64,000 bases of DNA from Zingiber officinale. Lineage: Eukaryota > Streptophyta > Magnoliopsida > Zingiberales > Zingiberaceae. A program made the translations under genes and the position numbers. How positions within the stretch are numbered: position 1 is the stretch's first letter; every line of letters begins with the position of its first letter. Positions 23,501 through 34,452 of the stretch are shown here, piece after piece. The notes beneath the pieces are model-generated. The model saw only the letters and a program-made list of their open reading frames with translations, was not told where the DNA came from and searched no databases. The stretch is taken from assembly GCF_018446385.1 (NCBI RefSeq), contig NW_024589898.1:806001-870000 (forward strand), in the 5' to 3' direction.

Positions 23501-24413
23501 AAGTTTAGGGGTATCTGATGGATAGAAAACAATGCTAGATATACATAGGCAGCAAAATCACCACTATGTAATCATAACTGTATTATGGAAAGAGAAAAAC
23601 ATCAGTGCATGGCATGAGATAACATCACCATTCTCAAGTGCAACAAATTGCGAATAAAGGCAAATAAACAGGAAAAAAGAGGAAATGCATATACCCCTAA
23701 AATTGATTGTTCAATGTAACCAGCAGTAATGAGATTCCAAGCAAATGGAATTGTCCTACAAAATGGTAATTGGTCAACATCCATAACCATGATACTTTTA
23801 TAAAAGAATACACAAATTATTTGGAACAGTCTTTACACATCAATATCTACGTTCCACAAATTAGAGTTCACCATGTAAGGGTAGGGGAAGACTAAATAAA
23901 ATTCTAGTTAACATACTTAAAAGTGATGCAAGAGATATAACTAATTTTGAGACAATATCCAGGACTGACCCAAAATAGTTGAATCAACACAGATTAGCTG
24001 TTGTTGGTGTAGCAATCTAATGGAAAATATTTTTAAGGATATAATCACTAAACAAATATGTATCTTCCTTTTTTCCTTTTTGTAACAAAAGCAAAAAGAT
24101 TTATTCCATTTCTTTAGAATATTAGATTGTCATGTCCTGCAATGAAAAGATGGATCTCAAACATAAAAGATCCTGGGGAAAAAACAGAAATTCTGCATAA
24201 TAGCATCATTATTACATTCATAAGCATGTGTGTGTGTGCGCGCACACACACACATCAGTATTTACGTCATACCTGCATTTAAGCATTTCAAAGACTCCAA
24301 TTTTTACCTTGAGGGAATAAGAGCAACATAAGGAAGAATTGAGGGAAATATTTGGAGTAAAACATATCCTCCAATTAGGATGACGGAAAGACCCTTGCAC
24401 AATCGAGTAAACC
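20600..24413 (-). CDS. RBL19: RBL19/TMEM115-like rhomboid-fold membrane protein (first coding exon not found)
   Basis: Seven coding exons on the minus strand: 24413-24308, 23755-23695, 22020-21854, 21446-21347, 21263-21061, 20979-20839 and 20690-20600. All joins keep frame and use GT-AG introns. They give about 288 residues. Text such as FTRLCKGL, IPFAWNLITAGY, EQSILG, GFLVGIKQILPDQEIL, YLPTLLFGMYMSWIYLRY and RRRERGARALEQRLAAE matches plant RBL19, the TMEM115 (DUF1751) family of Golgi multi-spanning proteins with a rhomboid-like fold. I see no rhomboid Ser-His pair and infer it is not a protease. The exon encoding the initiator Met and about 10-15 residues was not identified. A GC-rich transcribed-looking stretch at 28150-28290 may be the 5' exon. 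Two SINEs lie in introns. Confidence 0.88.
22021..23694 (-). other. RBL19-like gene intron carrying a SINE
   Basis: A 1.7-kb intron between the exon ending in EQSILG and the exon starting VAISTVGLL. Apart from the SINE at 23035-23187 I see only AT-rich sequence. Confidence 0.8.
23035..23187 (+). mobile_element. Au-like tRNA-derived SINE with 18-bp target duplication
   Basis: About 153 bp with the Au SINE landmarks: GGGGAGCTTTAGCGCAA, a B-box-like GGTCATGAGTTTGAGTC, GTAAGGCTACGTA and a GTGCACTGATCTGCCCTTT end. Identical 18-bp flanks ACTCAAATCCTAAAAAGT lie at 23017-23034 and 23188-23205. The perfect duplication points to a fairly recent insertion. Confidence 0.9.
24226..24255. repeat. 30-bp perfect palindrome of alternating purine-pyrimidine
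   Basis: A (TG)n-CGCG-(CA)n stretch centred between 24240 and 24241. Each 15-base arm is the exact reverse complement of the other. Every step alternates purine and pyrimidine, so it could form a cruciform or Z-DNA. It lies in the RBL19-like intron between exons 23755 and 24308. Confidence 0.9.
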
Positions 24414-24606
24414 CTGTATAAAAGTTGCTACTCTGCATGTTGGAAACGCAACATGAGTAATATGTTTGAAGACAAATTACAAAAGTTTTATACTCAAGTA
24501 ATGAACAAACAGGTTAATATTAAGTTATCAACTAAGAAATCTTTGCAGAACCACAACCATAAAAGCGGATATTGTCGGCCATAAACACCTCCTTCACTAC
24601 TTACAA

Positions 24607-24772
24607 TAAAGGGGGCAACCCAATGCATGAAGCTCCCGCTAATGCGGGGTTCCAAGGAAGAGTCTATTGTATGTAATTTTACCCTCCATTGCAAAAGGTT
24701 GTTTCTGTGACTCAAATCGTGACCACTAGGTCACATAACAATTAACTTTACTGCCGCGTCAAGGCTCCCTTT
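24607..24772 (-). mobile_element. Au-like SINE, minus strand, with ~18-bp target duplication
   Basis: Read on the minus strand: GGGAGCCTTGACGCGG, AGTAAAGTTAATTG, a B-box-like GGTCACGATTTGAGTC, CATACAATAGAC, ACCCCGCATTAGCGGGAGC and CATTGGGTTGCCC. This is the Au SINE pattern. Flanks at 24589-24606 and 24773-24790 match at 16 of 18 bases. That makes it somewhat older than the other SINE. It lies upstream of the exon at 24308-24413. Confidence 0.88.
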
Positions 24773-24790
24773 CTCCTTTACTACTTACCA

Positions 24791-27700
24791 TCAAGGTTTA
24801 AAATCTTGATCTATCTGAAGTTTTGGATTTTGACAAGAATGATATAGTTCTTGCTACTGTGCCAATGTTTGACGTATGGTGGTGGTGGAAAAGTGGAGGG
24901 GAAGGGAGAAAGAGATGAAAGAGAAAAAGAGAACACAACTTTATACCTAATGTCGGAATTTGCATGTCATCTAAAATGGTATGGTTTTTACATTGTATTG
25001 TAGGAGCACAAGTTACATAAAAGAATAATAAATATTATTTCAACTCATTTAGACGTGCAAATACTCATGAACATGATTAATACAATGGCACATGATATAT
25101 TAATTCTATGTCAAGTACTATCGAATTTCAGTGATATACAGTATGCTTCTATTTTTCGGCATAAGAGAAATACAAGTGTCTATATGGATCAAGCAAAGAA
25201 TATAACAAGAACTGGATTTATATTAATATCTAACTAAGCTTATATTGATCAACAATTCAAAAAGGCAAATGTAGTGTACATATTCAACACCAGAAAGAAC
25301 AACAGAAAAGGCATAAGAAGAAATAATAACAAAATACATACAGAAAAATCCTAAATGAACTCTAAGAACACCATACATTACATCCAAATTTCCCAAATTG
25401 TAGGTCCCAATATATTAGCTAAGTGGCTAGGTGGTTGGGAAGGAAGTCTGGGGAGTTTGGGAGTCTGAGCAAGCAATCTGTATAATTCAGGCAGTCAAGG
25501 CAGGGGCAGGCAGTTTAGGGTAGTCCAGGGAGGCATCTCAGGTAGTCCAGTCGAGTTGGGCAGTTTGAGCAGCTTGGGTCTGAAGCTCAAGCAGACCAGG
25601 CCAAAATCTCAAATAGGCCAAGTGTGTCGTACTTCCTGTCCACAAATTCAGCTGAGATAGGAATATAAACATAACTGATAGGCAAATGTTGCGTGATGTT
25701 ACTCCCATATTCTACAAAATAATGCTGAAATGAAGTATACATGCTTGTATAAAATGGTCAACTGCTCCCGAACACAAAGTTAATAAATGTGCATAGTCAT
25801 TGACTCATCCCACCAATTCAGCTCTTCATGATTTTAACCCTTCATAAAGATTTATTTAAACTTTACAACATTTAAAGCTTCAAAGATCCAAAGGTATCAA
25901 CCACTCAGAATGCAATTAATTAGTCATCAACTTGCCCCACCAACTCAGCCCTCCATGATCCAAGGTAAGAATGGTAATTGAACAATAATTTGTGTAGAAC
26001 AATACAAAATGAAAGAGCTTCATATAAAGGAAGGAAGTGATAAGTACAATTGTTGTATTTTGAGAACTATTAACGAGTGAAGTCAATATTTATCTATATA
26101 GTTATATAGCTCACTATCATTCATGTAGTTGACAAATTATCTTCAATAGTTTAGAAGAGTTGGGATATCTCTAGGATCAAGATTATTTTTGATTTGGTAG
26201 GCACTCCATTAGAAATTAAATATTAAGGATGTTTTATAATGAAAATGCATCCCTAATGATGATACCCTATGAATGCATTCTAGAAGCTCGAATGAAATAT
26301 CTTACCATTTATTCTTCTCTTGCCACATAGTTACCACAGTCCACAGGCAGGCTCTTGTTATGGGACCTATTCAAGCTACCAAGGACAGACTTATTTGCCG
26401 TGAGCCTTTTGTTTCAAGAAGAACTTAGAGTTGGTCAACACATTCACACAAGCTTGGATGTTTTCATTATGAAATAGTGAATGTTATCTTAGCCAACCAG
26501 CACAACACGGTATTGGATATCTACACATGTCGCTCGATTTGCTTCAGGGATGGGCTGTTTGGATTAACAAACACAACCAAGCTCTCAACTTGAGGTGTGT
26601 ATCCAAACTGAGACACCATATTACTCACCAAAATAGCCAACTACATATTACAGATCCAAACTCAGTGACAATAAGAAATCTAGTTTGGGATGATCCTTTG
26701 ACCTTTCTCTCACGCTCATCTAAACATTGAAACTCTAAGTAAATCATTTGCCTATATTCAGTCATGTGCTTATGTTTACTCAAACCTTGAGCTTCTAAAA
26801 GATCTTTAGACCTTCAATAGCATTCATTCAAACTTCAAACCTATAAGAAAATCATGTGTTAATGTTCCATCCAAATTTATAATCTCTTAGCAAATCACGA
26901 GTTGAAGTTCACTCAAACCTCAAGCTTCAGAGATGGTCATTCGAATTTCACTGGCACTCATACAAATTATGGACCTCTAACCAAATTATTTGTAGATACT
27001 AACTCCAAATTACAAACATCTAATGCCCAGTTTACTTCAAGGATGGAAAATAGAGGGATAAACTATACCTACGGACAAAGATTCAGAAAGGGAAAGAGAA
27101 AGAATTCATCTGGTTTACAAACTAGGAAGAACGAAAAGAAAAGTCTGATTTGTGGGACGACTCCTACTATGGCTAGACGATCAGAAGACCACAAACTCGC
27201 AGCCAGGGAACTGCAGGCTAGAAGGCTGCAAACTCAAGACCAAGCGGCTGGTGGGCTCACGAGCAGGCCACAGGATCACAGTTGAATGTGAAGCTAGAAG
27301 GCAGGGATAGAGCTAGGTGCGCTTGCTGGCAAGGTGGAGGGCGGTGCTCACGAGGAGGTGGGCGGTGCTCAAGAGGTGTTCCAAAGGAGGGTGCTCGGGA
27401 AAGAAAGAAAGAGTCTTTCCTCACAATTTTAGGCGGATAAATTTTTGGCTAAAAATCAATCTGCAGATGCATCAACAATCCATAATTTAGCATCCAGTAA
27501 ACAACGCCCTCCGGAGTAAATTGAGCATAAATAATCAGAAAGAAACCAGAGGAAAGGATCAGGAACGGATCAACCTCCGGGACCCAGAAGTTGAAACCAG
27601 TGGGAGAGATCCGGAGACGGGAGGATAGAATCAAAAGGAAGAGCTATGACCAAAACTGGTGTAGGGTTAAGATTGTTGATCAAAATAAGCAAGAAGACGG

Positions 27701-28149
27701 CATTGAGACTAACGAAATCATTTCCGTTCCTACACGAACGCGTATGGCAGACTGGAGAAAATAAATACTGGAGAGCTGGATCCCGACACCGGGGAGATCG
27801 GAAAGGTTGAGATCTGAGGAGGAAGAGTAGGGACAGTAATCTTAGGCGGCTGCTTAGGGTACAGATCGAGGATCAGGGAAGTAGGTGTCAAGGAATCGAG
27901 ATTCCATTCGGGGTCCGCATTGTCTTCCTCTTCCTTCGCCGGCGACGTCGTCGGTATGACATCCCCGATCAATCACAGATCTACATCCAAACGGATATGT
28001 AGATCGGAAATGGTACCGGAGAACTGGATCTCGACATCGGAGAGGATCCATAGGCAAGATATTGGGGAAGGAGGACGATGAAGTAAGAATCTGAAGCCTG
28101 AGATCCAATCTTATTGGGACAAGAAGCAATCGGCGTAGAGGAAGCATAC
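24791..28149 (-). other. Probable long first intron / 5' region of the RBL19-like gene
   Basis: No conserved coding exon recognised. 25440-25620 is low-complexity with repeated CAG/GGGCAG-like words. 26900-27290 holds a plus-strand ORF of 127 codons with no recognised domain. 27730-28147 holds partly duplicated GGATCxxGACAxCGG segments. The missing first coding exon may lie here. Confidence 0.45.
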
Positions 28150-28290
28150 CATTAGTATCAGCCCTTGCAGTCGCCGTCGCAATCTTCCTCTGCCTCCCGC
28201 CGCTCGATCGCAGGGTTTGAGGCGGAACCGTTGTAGGCCTGACTCAGTAGGTGAAGCTGCAGTTGTACTCCGTTGCGACGGATAATGATT
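28150..28290 (-). promoter_or_regulatory. Probable 5' UTR exon of the RBL19-like gene
   Basis: A GC-rich island, read on the minus strand, ending AATG followed by a good splice donor GTATGC at about 28149. The sequence upstream is AT-rich. The ATG at its end does not continue the RBL19 frame when placed before the 24413 exon, so it is not taken as the start codon. Confidence 0.4.
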
Positions 28291-28971
28291 ATTAAATAGG
28301 CAAGAAAATCTCCGATGGGATGAAAATATCCAACGAAAATTAATTTCTTATTAAAGTAAGAGTTGAGCAGGCATGCCTGGAGTTCTTCAGCCTGTTAACA
28401 AAGCCGCATGGAATGTATTTTATTTTTGAGAAAATTACGTTTTCGGTACCGTAATTTGTAGTTTTTTTCTTCTAATTTTAATCTGTTATGAATCGATTTA
28501 TGTTTTTAGTCTAATAGTTAATAATATTTTTTAATTTCATTCTTTTTTTAAATTAAAATTTTTCATCAAAAAATATCAAATTGACGATCAAAATTATAAA
28601 TTAAATTTAAGAATTTTAATTTTTTAATCATCGATTTAAAATCCTCAAATTCAATTTACAACTTAACATTCTCACTGTCAACTAAACATTTTTTAATGAA
28701 AAAATTTAGTTTTGAAGGAAAACTACTAAAATTAAAAAATAGTACATGTTACATGATTAAAATTGAAAAAAAAAATACAAATTACAAAACTTAAAATCTA
28801 ATTTTCTTTTTCTTTTTGAATTTATAAAAAAAGTACATCAGATTTTATTCAAGTTTTTAAAAATATTTCTATCCATTTAGTCAAATTTGTTCAGTCACCC
28901 TTCAAAGTTATCGATACTACGAGATTCAATATTCATGCCTATTCACACCTTTCTGTATATAGAGGTGTAAT
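28291..28971. other. AT-rich intergenic DNA
   Basis: Between the 5' end of the RBL19-like gene and the candidate MITE. Nothing recognisable. Confidence 0.6.
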
Positions 28972-29388
28972 CGAATCGAGCCGAGTCGAGTCAAACTCTT
29001 GAATATTTGAGCTTGACTCGTTTATAATCGAGCCGAGCTCGAACTTTATTTAATGAATATATTCATGCCTCACGAGCTTATTCGAGCTTTTATCGAGCTT
29101 AAACGAGATTAATAAATATAAATCATAAATTTAAATATTCATTAAAAATTAAATTATATATTTAGAGAAAATTATAATAATATTATTAAAATTTATAATT
29201 TTATTCTAATAAATAAATGTAATATATTTGTCTATATTTTTTATAAATAGAGTGTAAAATCTATAAATTTAATATTAAAATTATTATTTTTTTATCTAAA
29301 AATTACTTAATGAGCTTAATGAATATGTTCACGAGCTAACGAGCCGAATATAACGAAGATTGAACTTGATTTGATTCATTTACATCCC
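28972..29388. mobile_element. Candidate MITE with imperfect terminal inverted repeats
   Basis: The ends GAGGTGTAATCGAATCGAG and, inverted, GGGATGTAAATGAATC pair imperfectly at about three quarters of positions. The interior is AT-rich with CGAGCTCG/GAGCTT words. About 417 bp, no ORF. Flanks TATATA / TATCTA may be a degenerate duplication. The family is not certain. Confidence 0.5.
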
Positions 29389-29586
29389 TATCTATTCAAT
29401 AAAACTGAACGTAGACAAATATAACACAATACATGTTCAGCAAGCATATCAAGGTGAACAGTACGTTCAGTTTCACACAAACAAGCCACATCATTACTCA
29501 ACCGCATGTTGATCAAGATTCAACAAACAAATCTAACAAGTCTTTACCATTCAAAATGCAAGGTGGTACTACCCTAGAACATGGGA

Positions 29587-32227
29587 TCAGAAGCAAGCGA
29601 GGTTATCGCGCAACAAGAAATCCACTTTGCATTCTTCCATTTCTACCTCACGGCTTTCATTTTGTTCCTCCGATGGATCATTCTTCACCTCGACCTCAGA
29701 CTCGCCATTGCTTGTGATTGAGTTTTCTTCTTTTCTCTCAATCAATGGATTCGAATCAGGACATAGCGGACTAGCAATATCCTTCTCTACTAGAATTCCA
29801 TCGTTGGACTTCCATTCCAGTTGTCTAAGGAAGCACACTTCAATGTCAGATAAAGAATCATATTCTTCCTCGACGAAGGTACGATTGCAATGCTGGCTAC
29901 TTGTATGCCTTTCTGAACTGCATCTTGCAGCAGAATCACTATCATTCGCTCCCATTTCAGATTGAAGGATAGAGATTTCTGCTGGTTCATTGTCTGATGT
30001 GATCTCACTGGAATCATCACACATATCCATATCTCTCTGGCTATCATCATCATCGTCCTCTCCTGGCTCATGAGAAGGAGAACATGAGAAATCTGAATAC
30101 CCACTCACGTCTGCCTCTTCACGCTCCCTCAGAGTTTTCAGAATCAGTGTCTTGAGAAAGTTCATAACTTGAACGGCATGCATAAGAGCTGTTAAAGGAT
30201 CTGACATCTGGTAGGAAGAAATGCAACGGTATCACAAATGTTAGATTATACAATTATTAATACTGATCAATGCATGAGTCTGTTCCATAGTTGATACCTG
30301 GGTCATGTTTGGGGCAAAGACCATGGCTATATTTCTTGCGTTCATCTTGTTTACTTCTTCTTCTTCAACGACATCAGCCATGAGCTCAATGGCCCAATTG
30401 ATAAGCGAAGTCTGTGTTGGGAGAAGACGCTTCACAAGTCGCACCGAGTCCTCCTCTGTGTTGCATTGAAGAACTTGTTCAGGTGAGAGGCTGTCCAGCA
30501 CACCCTCTGGAAGTTCTCTGAACCATGCCTGGACATAGAAGGACCAAGCATAAGTTTCTGATATGATGTTTCATGTAGAACCATGATCTATTTCTGCAGT
30601 CATTTCATCCAAACTGTCGAACTATTATAGTATTTTCAAAACCTTTTTATTCAGCAATATCAAAATATTGTTGGCTTGGACAAACATCATATACCATTCA
30701 CCTCACAGTTGATTCCATGGTAGTAGATGATCACTCATCACAAAATTGCTCTAATGAGTATTTACCAATGATCGAGACAATTCCACCAAAAGGCACCTCC
30801 TTGAGAGTAACACACACATTTAATCATACTTTCTCCTATGTGTGCTAAAAGTTGCAACTTTTGGCATCCTCAAACTGATTTTTACAATATTGCTCGAGTG
30901 TTCAGTAATTACTACACCAGATGCAAAACTACGATGAAAATCCATGTGCTTTAGATGAACATTGAATCTATGCCAACAAGTTGCAAAGACCCAAAAAAGC
31001 AGTTTGTAACTGGCAGGAAGAACTACGTAACTCAGTGCAAAAATCGTCAACTTCTTAAGCACACACTGGAATAATATCAACAAGCAAGCACAAACAGGTT
31101 GGTTAACTCTGTAAATGGTACAAGAGGTATTAACATTCAAAATTTTTATGTTTCTTAAATGCAATCACTTAAAGGAAGAATAAGAATTCAGTCACCAACT
31201 AAAATCGCACCTTAATAAGGCTGGCCAAACAGTGAACATCAATGTCCTCCGGCACAACGCCTTTGTTTAGCTGCTCTCTTACATGTTCCTCCTGACTGTT
31301 CTCTGGGTTTATCCGAAATATTCCTTCAGCCTGTAACTCACACCATGTCATACTAGCAATCTCCTTCTCTAAATAATTGAGCTACATTCTGAGAGCTTCT
31401 TCTTAACGAGAAGGGTATGATTTACCTTTAGACCTCCTTGCATGTACAGCCTCTCCTGCATTAGCAGGAGGATTGTTGGAACACTGTTGCCCTTGGAATC
31501 AAGAGAGCATTGCATGGACTCGGCTGAGACACCGAAGACACTAGCACTGTACAACAGCAGGCCAAATTGTCAGCATATGCAATCATAAACTCTTTTTTAC
31601 ATTAATCTTCCAATGAAGCATTTGATTTTAGAAGTTAGATCGAGAAGAACAAAAGCAGCATACGTGGGTTTCCTGGAAGTAGAAATGTGAAAAACATAAG
31701 GAATACACAAGCATCTAGTGAAGGTGAAAATCCAAATTTTGATAATTTTCCTCTGTATTCCCTATCTTTTTAGGGGGAGGAGCCATAATAAATAGCATCA
31801 AATATTTACCTCCGCAAGATTCTTTTTTTTTCTCGAGAACAAAAAAAGGGATGGTATCCGCTTACTCGAGATGGTAGAGGCAAGTCAGAGAAAAAATAGA
31901 CCTGGCACTGGGGACGCGGCCAGGGACCTCGCGCTCGAACTCGACGGGGAGGCCGAGGAACCCATGGAAACGGTCGAAGGTGACGTGCGCGACGTGGCGG
32001 ACGTCGGTCGGCCACCCGATCTCCATGCGCTGCAGCACCGGTATCACTTCTTCCCGCTCCAACCTGCACGACGACGCCATCGACCTCCGGATCGCCGCCA
32101 GGAGCAGCTCCAGGACCGAAATCTGCTGCTGCTTCCGGCGCTCCTCCTCCTTCGCCCTCTTCCGTTCCTCCTCCCCTCGCCTTCCTCTGCATCCAACCGA
32201 CGACGACGCGAGAACCACCCCGGCCAT
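29587..32227 (-). CDS. Rho GTPase-activating protein with CRIB motif (RopGAP)
   Basis: Five exons on the minus strand: 32227-31902, 31546-31426, 31330-31211, 30528-30298 and 30207-29587. All joins are in frame with GT-AG introns, giving 472 residues. An acidic-basic N-terminus is followed by the CRIB motif IGWPTDVRHVAHV (residues about 70-82). The RhoGAP domain carries the arginine finger in GIFRI (Arg155) and the conserved NKMNARNIAMVFAPNMTQ. The C-terminus is acidic and Ser-rich, as in plant ROPGAPs. It switches off ROP GTPases at the plasma membrane; CRIB binds active ROP. Length and exon pattern fit the family. It is divergent from the SPP gene. The first exon is GC-rich, so opposite-strand ORFs there are shadows. 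Confidence 0.95.
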
Positions 32228-32905
32228 TTCTCTGCGGCCCGTCCCAAATTGAGCTCAGCTGCTCCTAGTACTGCCAAATCGAAACAGATCTATGAAAGGG
32301 GGTGAAGCATGGAGGTAAAAGCTACAGATCTGGGGAAGGCAAAGACCGTAGAGGAAGAAAAGATCAAAAAGGTAAGATTTTGGGGGTTGCCGAGCTCATA
32401 AATCCAGAAACCTGGAAGGCGTGCGAGCTGGGTCGACTGGGAGATTTAAAAAAAGTGAAGGGAAGCGAAGCGGAGTGACGTGAAGAGGGGAAGAGTTCAA
32501 ATGGCCACTTCATTCAAATTCTAACTCCCACTTTATTTACCGTAGAGCACTACAAATTATTGCCCCTTCCTTTCTATTTAATAGCAAAAATGCCATTTAC
32601 TTTCTTTAAAATTGCTTCCAAATATCATTCTTCTTAAAAAAAAAACCCTTGAAATATTTTTGAGCGTGAAAAATCATAAAATCTTGCAAAATACTGCTAT
32701 AAATTGCACTAATTTTAAAGCAACCGACTGATCTACAATCAGTTTTTAATTAAAAAATGTTGATGGAAAAAAAAACTCAATGTTAATCGTCAAATGAAAA
32801 TAAAAATATATATATTCAACTTGAAATTTTTTGAAATTGAATATGAGAAAATTTATCGAATACCAAAAATTTCGAATAAAATAATGTTTTTTATCAAAGA
32901 GAAGA
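32228..32905. promoter_or_regulatory. Divergent promoter region between RopGAP and SPP genes
   Basis: AT-rich spacer between the RopGAP start codon and the likely SPP transcription start. It should hold promoters for both directions. No further element can be named with confidence. Confidence 0.5.
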
Positions 32906-32923
32906 TGGGCCGCGCGCGGCCCA
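32906..32923. promoter_or_regulatory. 18-bp palindrome of two inverted site II (TGGGCC) motifs
   Basis: TGGGCCGCGCGCGGCCCA is a perfect palindrome. TGGGCC/GGCCCA are site II elements bound by TCP factors in plant promoters. It sits just upstream of the likely SPP 5' exon (about 32950-33090), which is followed by a donor-like GGTAGTAAG. Confidence 0.65.
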
Positions 32924-33645
32924 GAGAACTCGGATCCGATGCCTTATTCCTCGCGTTATTCCTGTATTATCTTCGTTCATCGTCATTCGGAGTCGCAGAC
33001 GCAACCAACCAAACTTCCCCCCCCCTCAAAAGATTTTCATCGCTCTTTTCTTCACCTCTGATTCCAGATCCAGCCTCTTACTCCGGTAGTAAGACTCTTT
33101 TCCTCTTCTCCTAATCAAATTTTCTTTGTTGTTTATGCGCATGATTTCCTTTTGTAGTCGATCTTTTCGTCATTGTCTGCTCCTGATTGTGGCCAACTTA
33201 TCTTCTATTCCTACCTTATTTCGTATTTGTATGCTTTTAATTCGATTTATATAGTGTAGAATAACCATGGATCAGTAAGCTGGAACCGGAGAGAGGATAA
33301 AGGTCCAAGGAAGATTGTGCCATAAAAAAGTTCATATTTTGGGGGGCTAGGTTCAGGAATTGGTCTCATTGCATTTCTAAGTTCCAAGGAGAATTGGACA
33401 TGGACCATCCTACTGAATAGAGGTTAGGATGCTGCCCACTGGTCTTCGTAGGTCCTCCGATGATCAAGTCGAGGATCATATAGTGATAGGGAATGCTAAT
33501 TACTAGAGTTCATAGTTGTTATGCCTCTTGATGGTGTTCTTGGCATCTGTGTTACTCATAAGAGGCAAGTATTTGTGTATTCTAATTGTCCAGCATGAGC
33601 ATTCGGAATAATTTTTACATATGATAAGTAGAGGTGTAGAGTATC

Positions 33646-33897
33646 TGTAACGCCCCGGCCCGGGCGGGCCTCACCCGGACTGAACCGGGAACGCCACCAA
33701 AATTGCCCATCGGGTTGATGACTAGCTCCACTGACCATCGAAAGTCCTTTCAGCATGCTTTGTCCTGCCAAGCACGCTTAATTTTGGAGTTCTTAAGTTT
33801 GGGCTTCCGAAAAGGAAGGTGCACCTTGGTGATATGGATAGTACCATCTAACCTTTTAAGCCATACTTAACCAGAATCTCAGAACCGGGATATTACA
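33646..33897 (-). repeat. Short LTR of an LTR element remnant in the SPP leader intron
   Basis: A 252-bp block from TGTAACGCCCCGG to GATATTACA. Read on the minus strand it starts TGTAATATCCCGG and is preceded by a purine tract AAGTGGGGGTGAT (33898-33910), as at a 3' LTR. Only a little internal sequence remains. No coding domain. Confidence 0.6.
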
Positions 33898-33906
33898 ATC
33901 ACCCCC

Positions 33907-34006
33907 ACTTAAAGACACAATGCCCTCGTTGTGTAACCACGAATCACACCATAGACAAATCCCTACTTAAAGACACAACGCCCTCGTTGTGTAACCACGA
34001 ATCACA
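33907..34006. repeat. 58-bp tandem duplication next to the short LTR
   Basis: The segment starting CTTAAAGACACAA and containing CCCTCGTTGTGTAACCACG occurs twice with a 58-bp period, the second copy incomplete. It is probably internal sequence of the LTR remnant. Confidence 0.8.
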
Positions 34007-34452
34007 GCAGAGTGTGATATCGGAAGTGAAGGGGGTAAATGCAGAGCTGAAGGATAAGAGTCTTGGATATATATGGGGATTTTACCTTGTCATCTTCTTC
34101 TTAGATTATGGTCTCAGTCTTCTTCCAATTGTGGAGGAAATCATGGTTGCATGGACCCCTTCATTTGGGAAGGTATTTGGCCCTATTTGCACATGGTGAA
34201 TGTTGTAGGCTTGTAGCACCTCTGGTCAAGGATTCGTAGCATGGTTTAGGCAATGTCTTCTCTTATTCTGATAAGGACGTTGGATTAGTCATTAGTATTG
34301 AGCACCAACTAAGTGCTTCTTCTTCCTGGGTCTCGCATAGGCCTGGAGTTCTGGACCAACTTATCAGTAACTGTTGAAATTCTTATCAATAGCTAAACTT
34401 GGAAGGTCAATCTCTTTGGTGATGAAGAATGAAACTGTTGCTTTGCAGGAAA

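Noticed and set aside
26902-27285. 127-codon plus-strand ORF in the RBL19-like 5' region
   Set aside because: No recognisable domain, no splice or promoter support, in repeat-like intronic DNA.
28108-28149. ATG just before a donor site as the RBL19 start codon
   Set aside because: Placed before the exon at 24413 it reads in the wrong frame.
29790-30104. 104-codon minus-strand ORF overlapping the RopGAP C-terminus
   Set aside because: Alternative frame of the last RopGAP exon.
31871-32305. 144-codon plus-strand ORF opposite RopGAP exon 1
   Set aside because: Shadow of the GC-rich first exon, whose minus-strand translation carries the CRIB motif.
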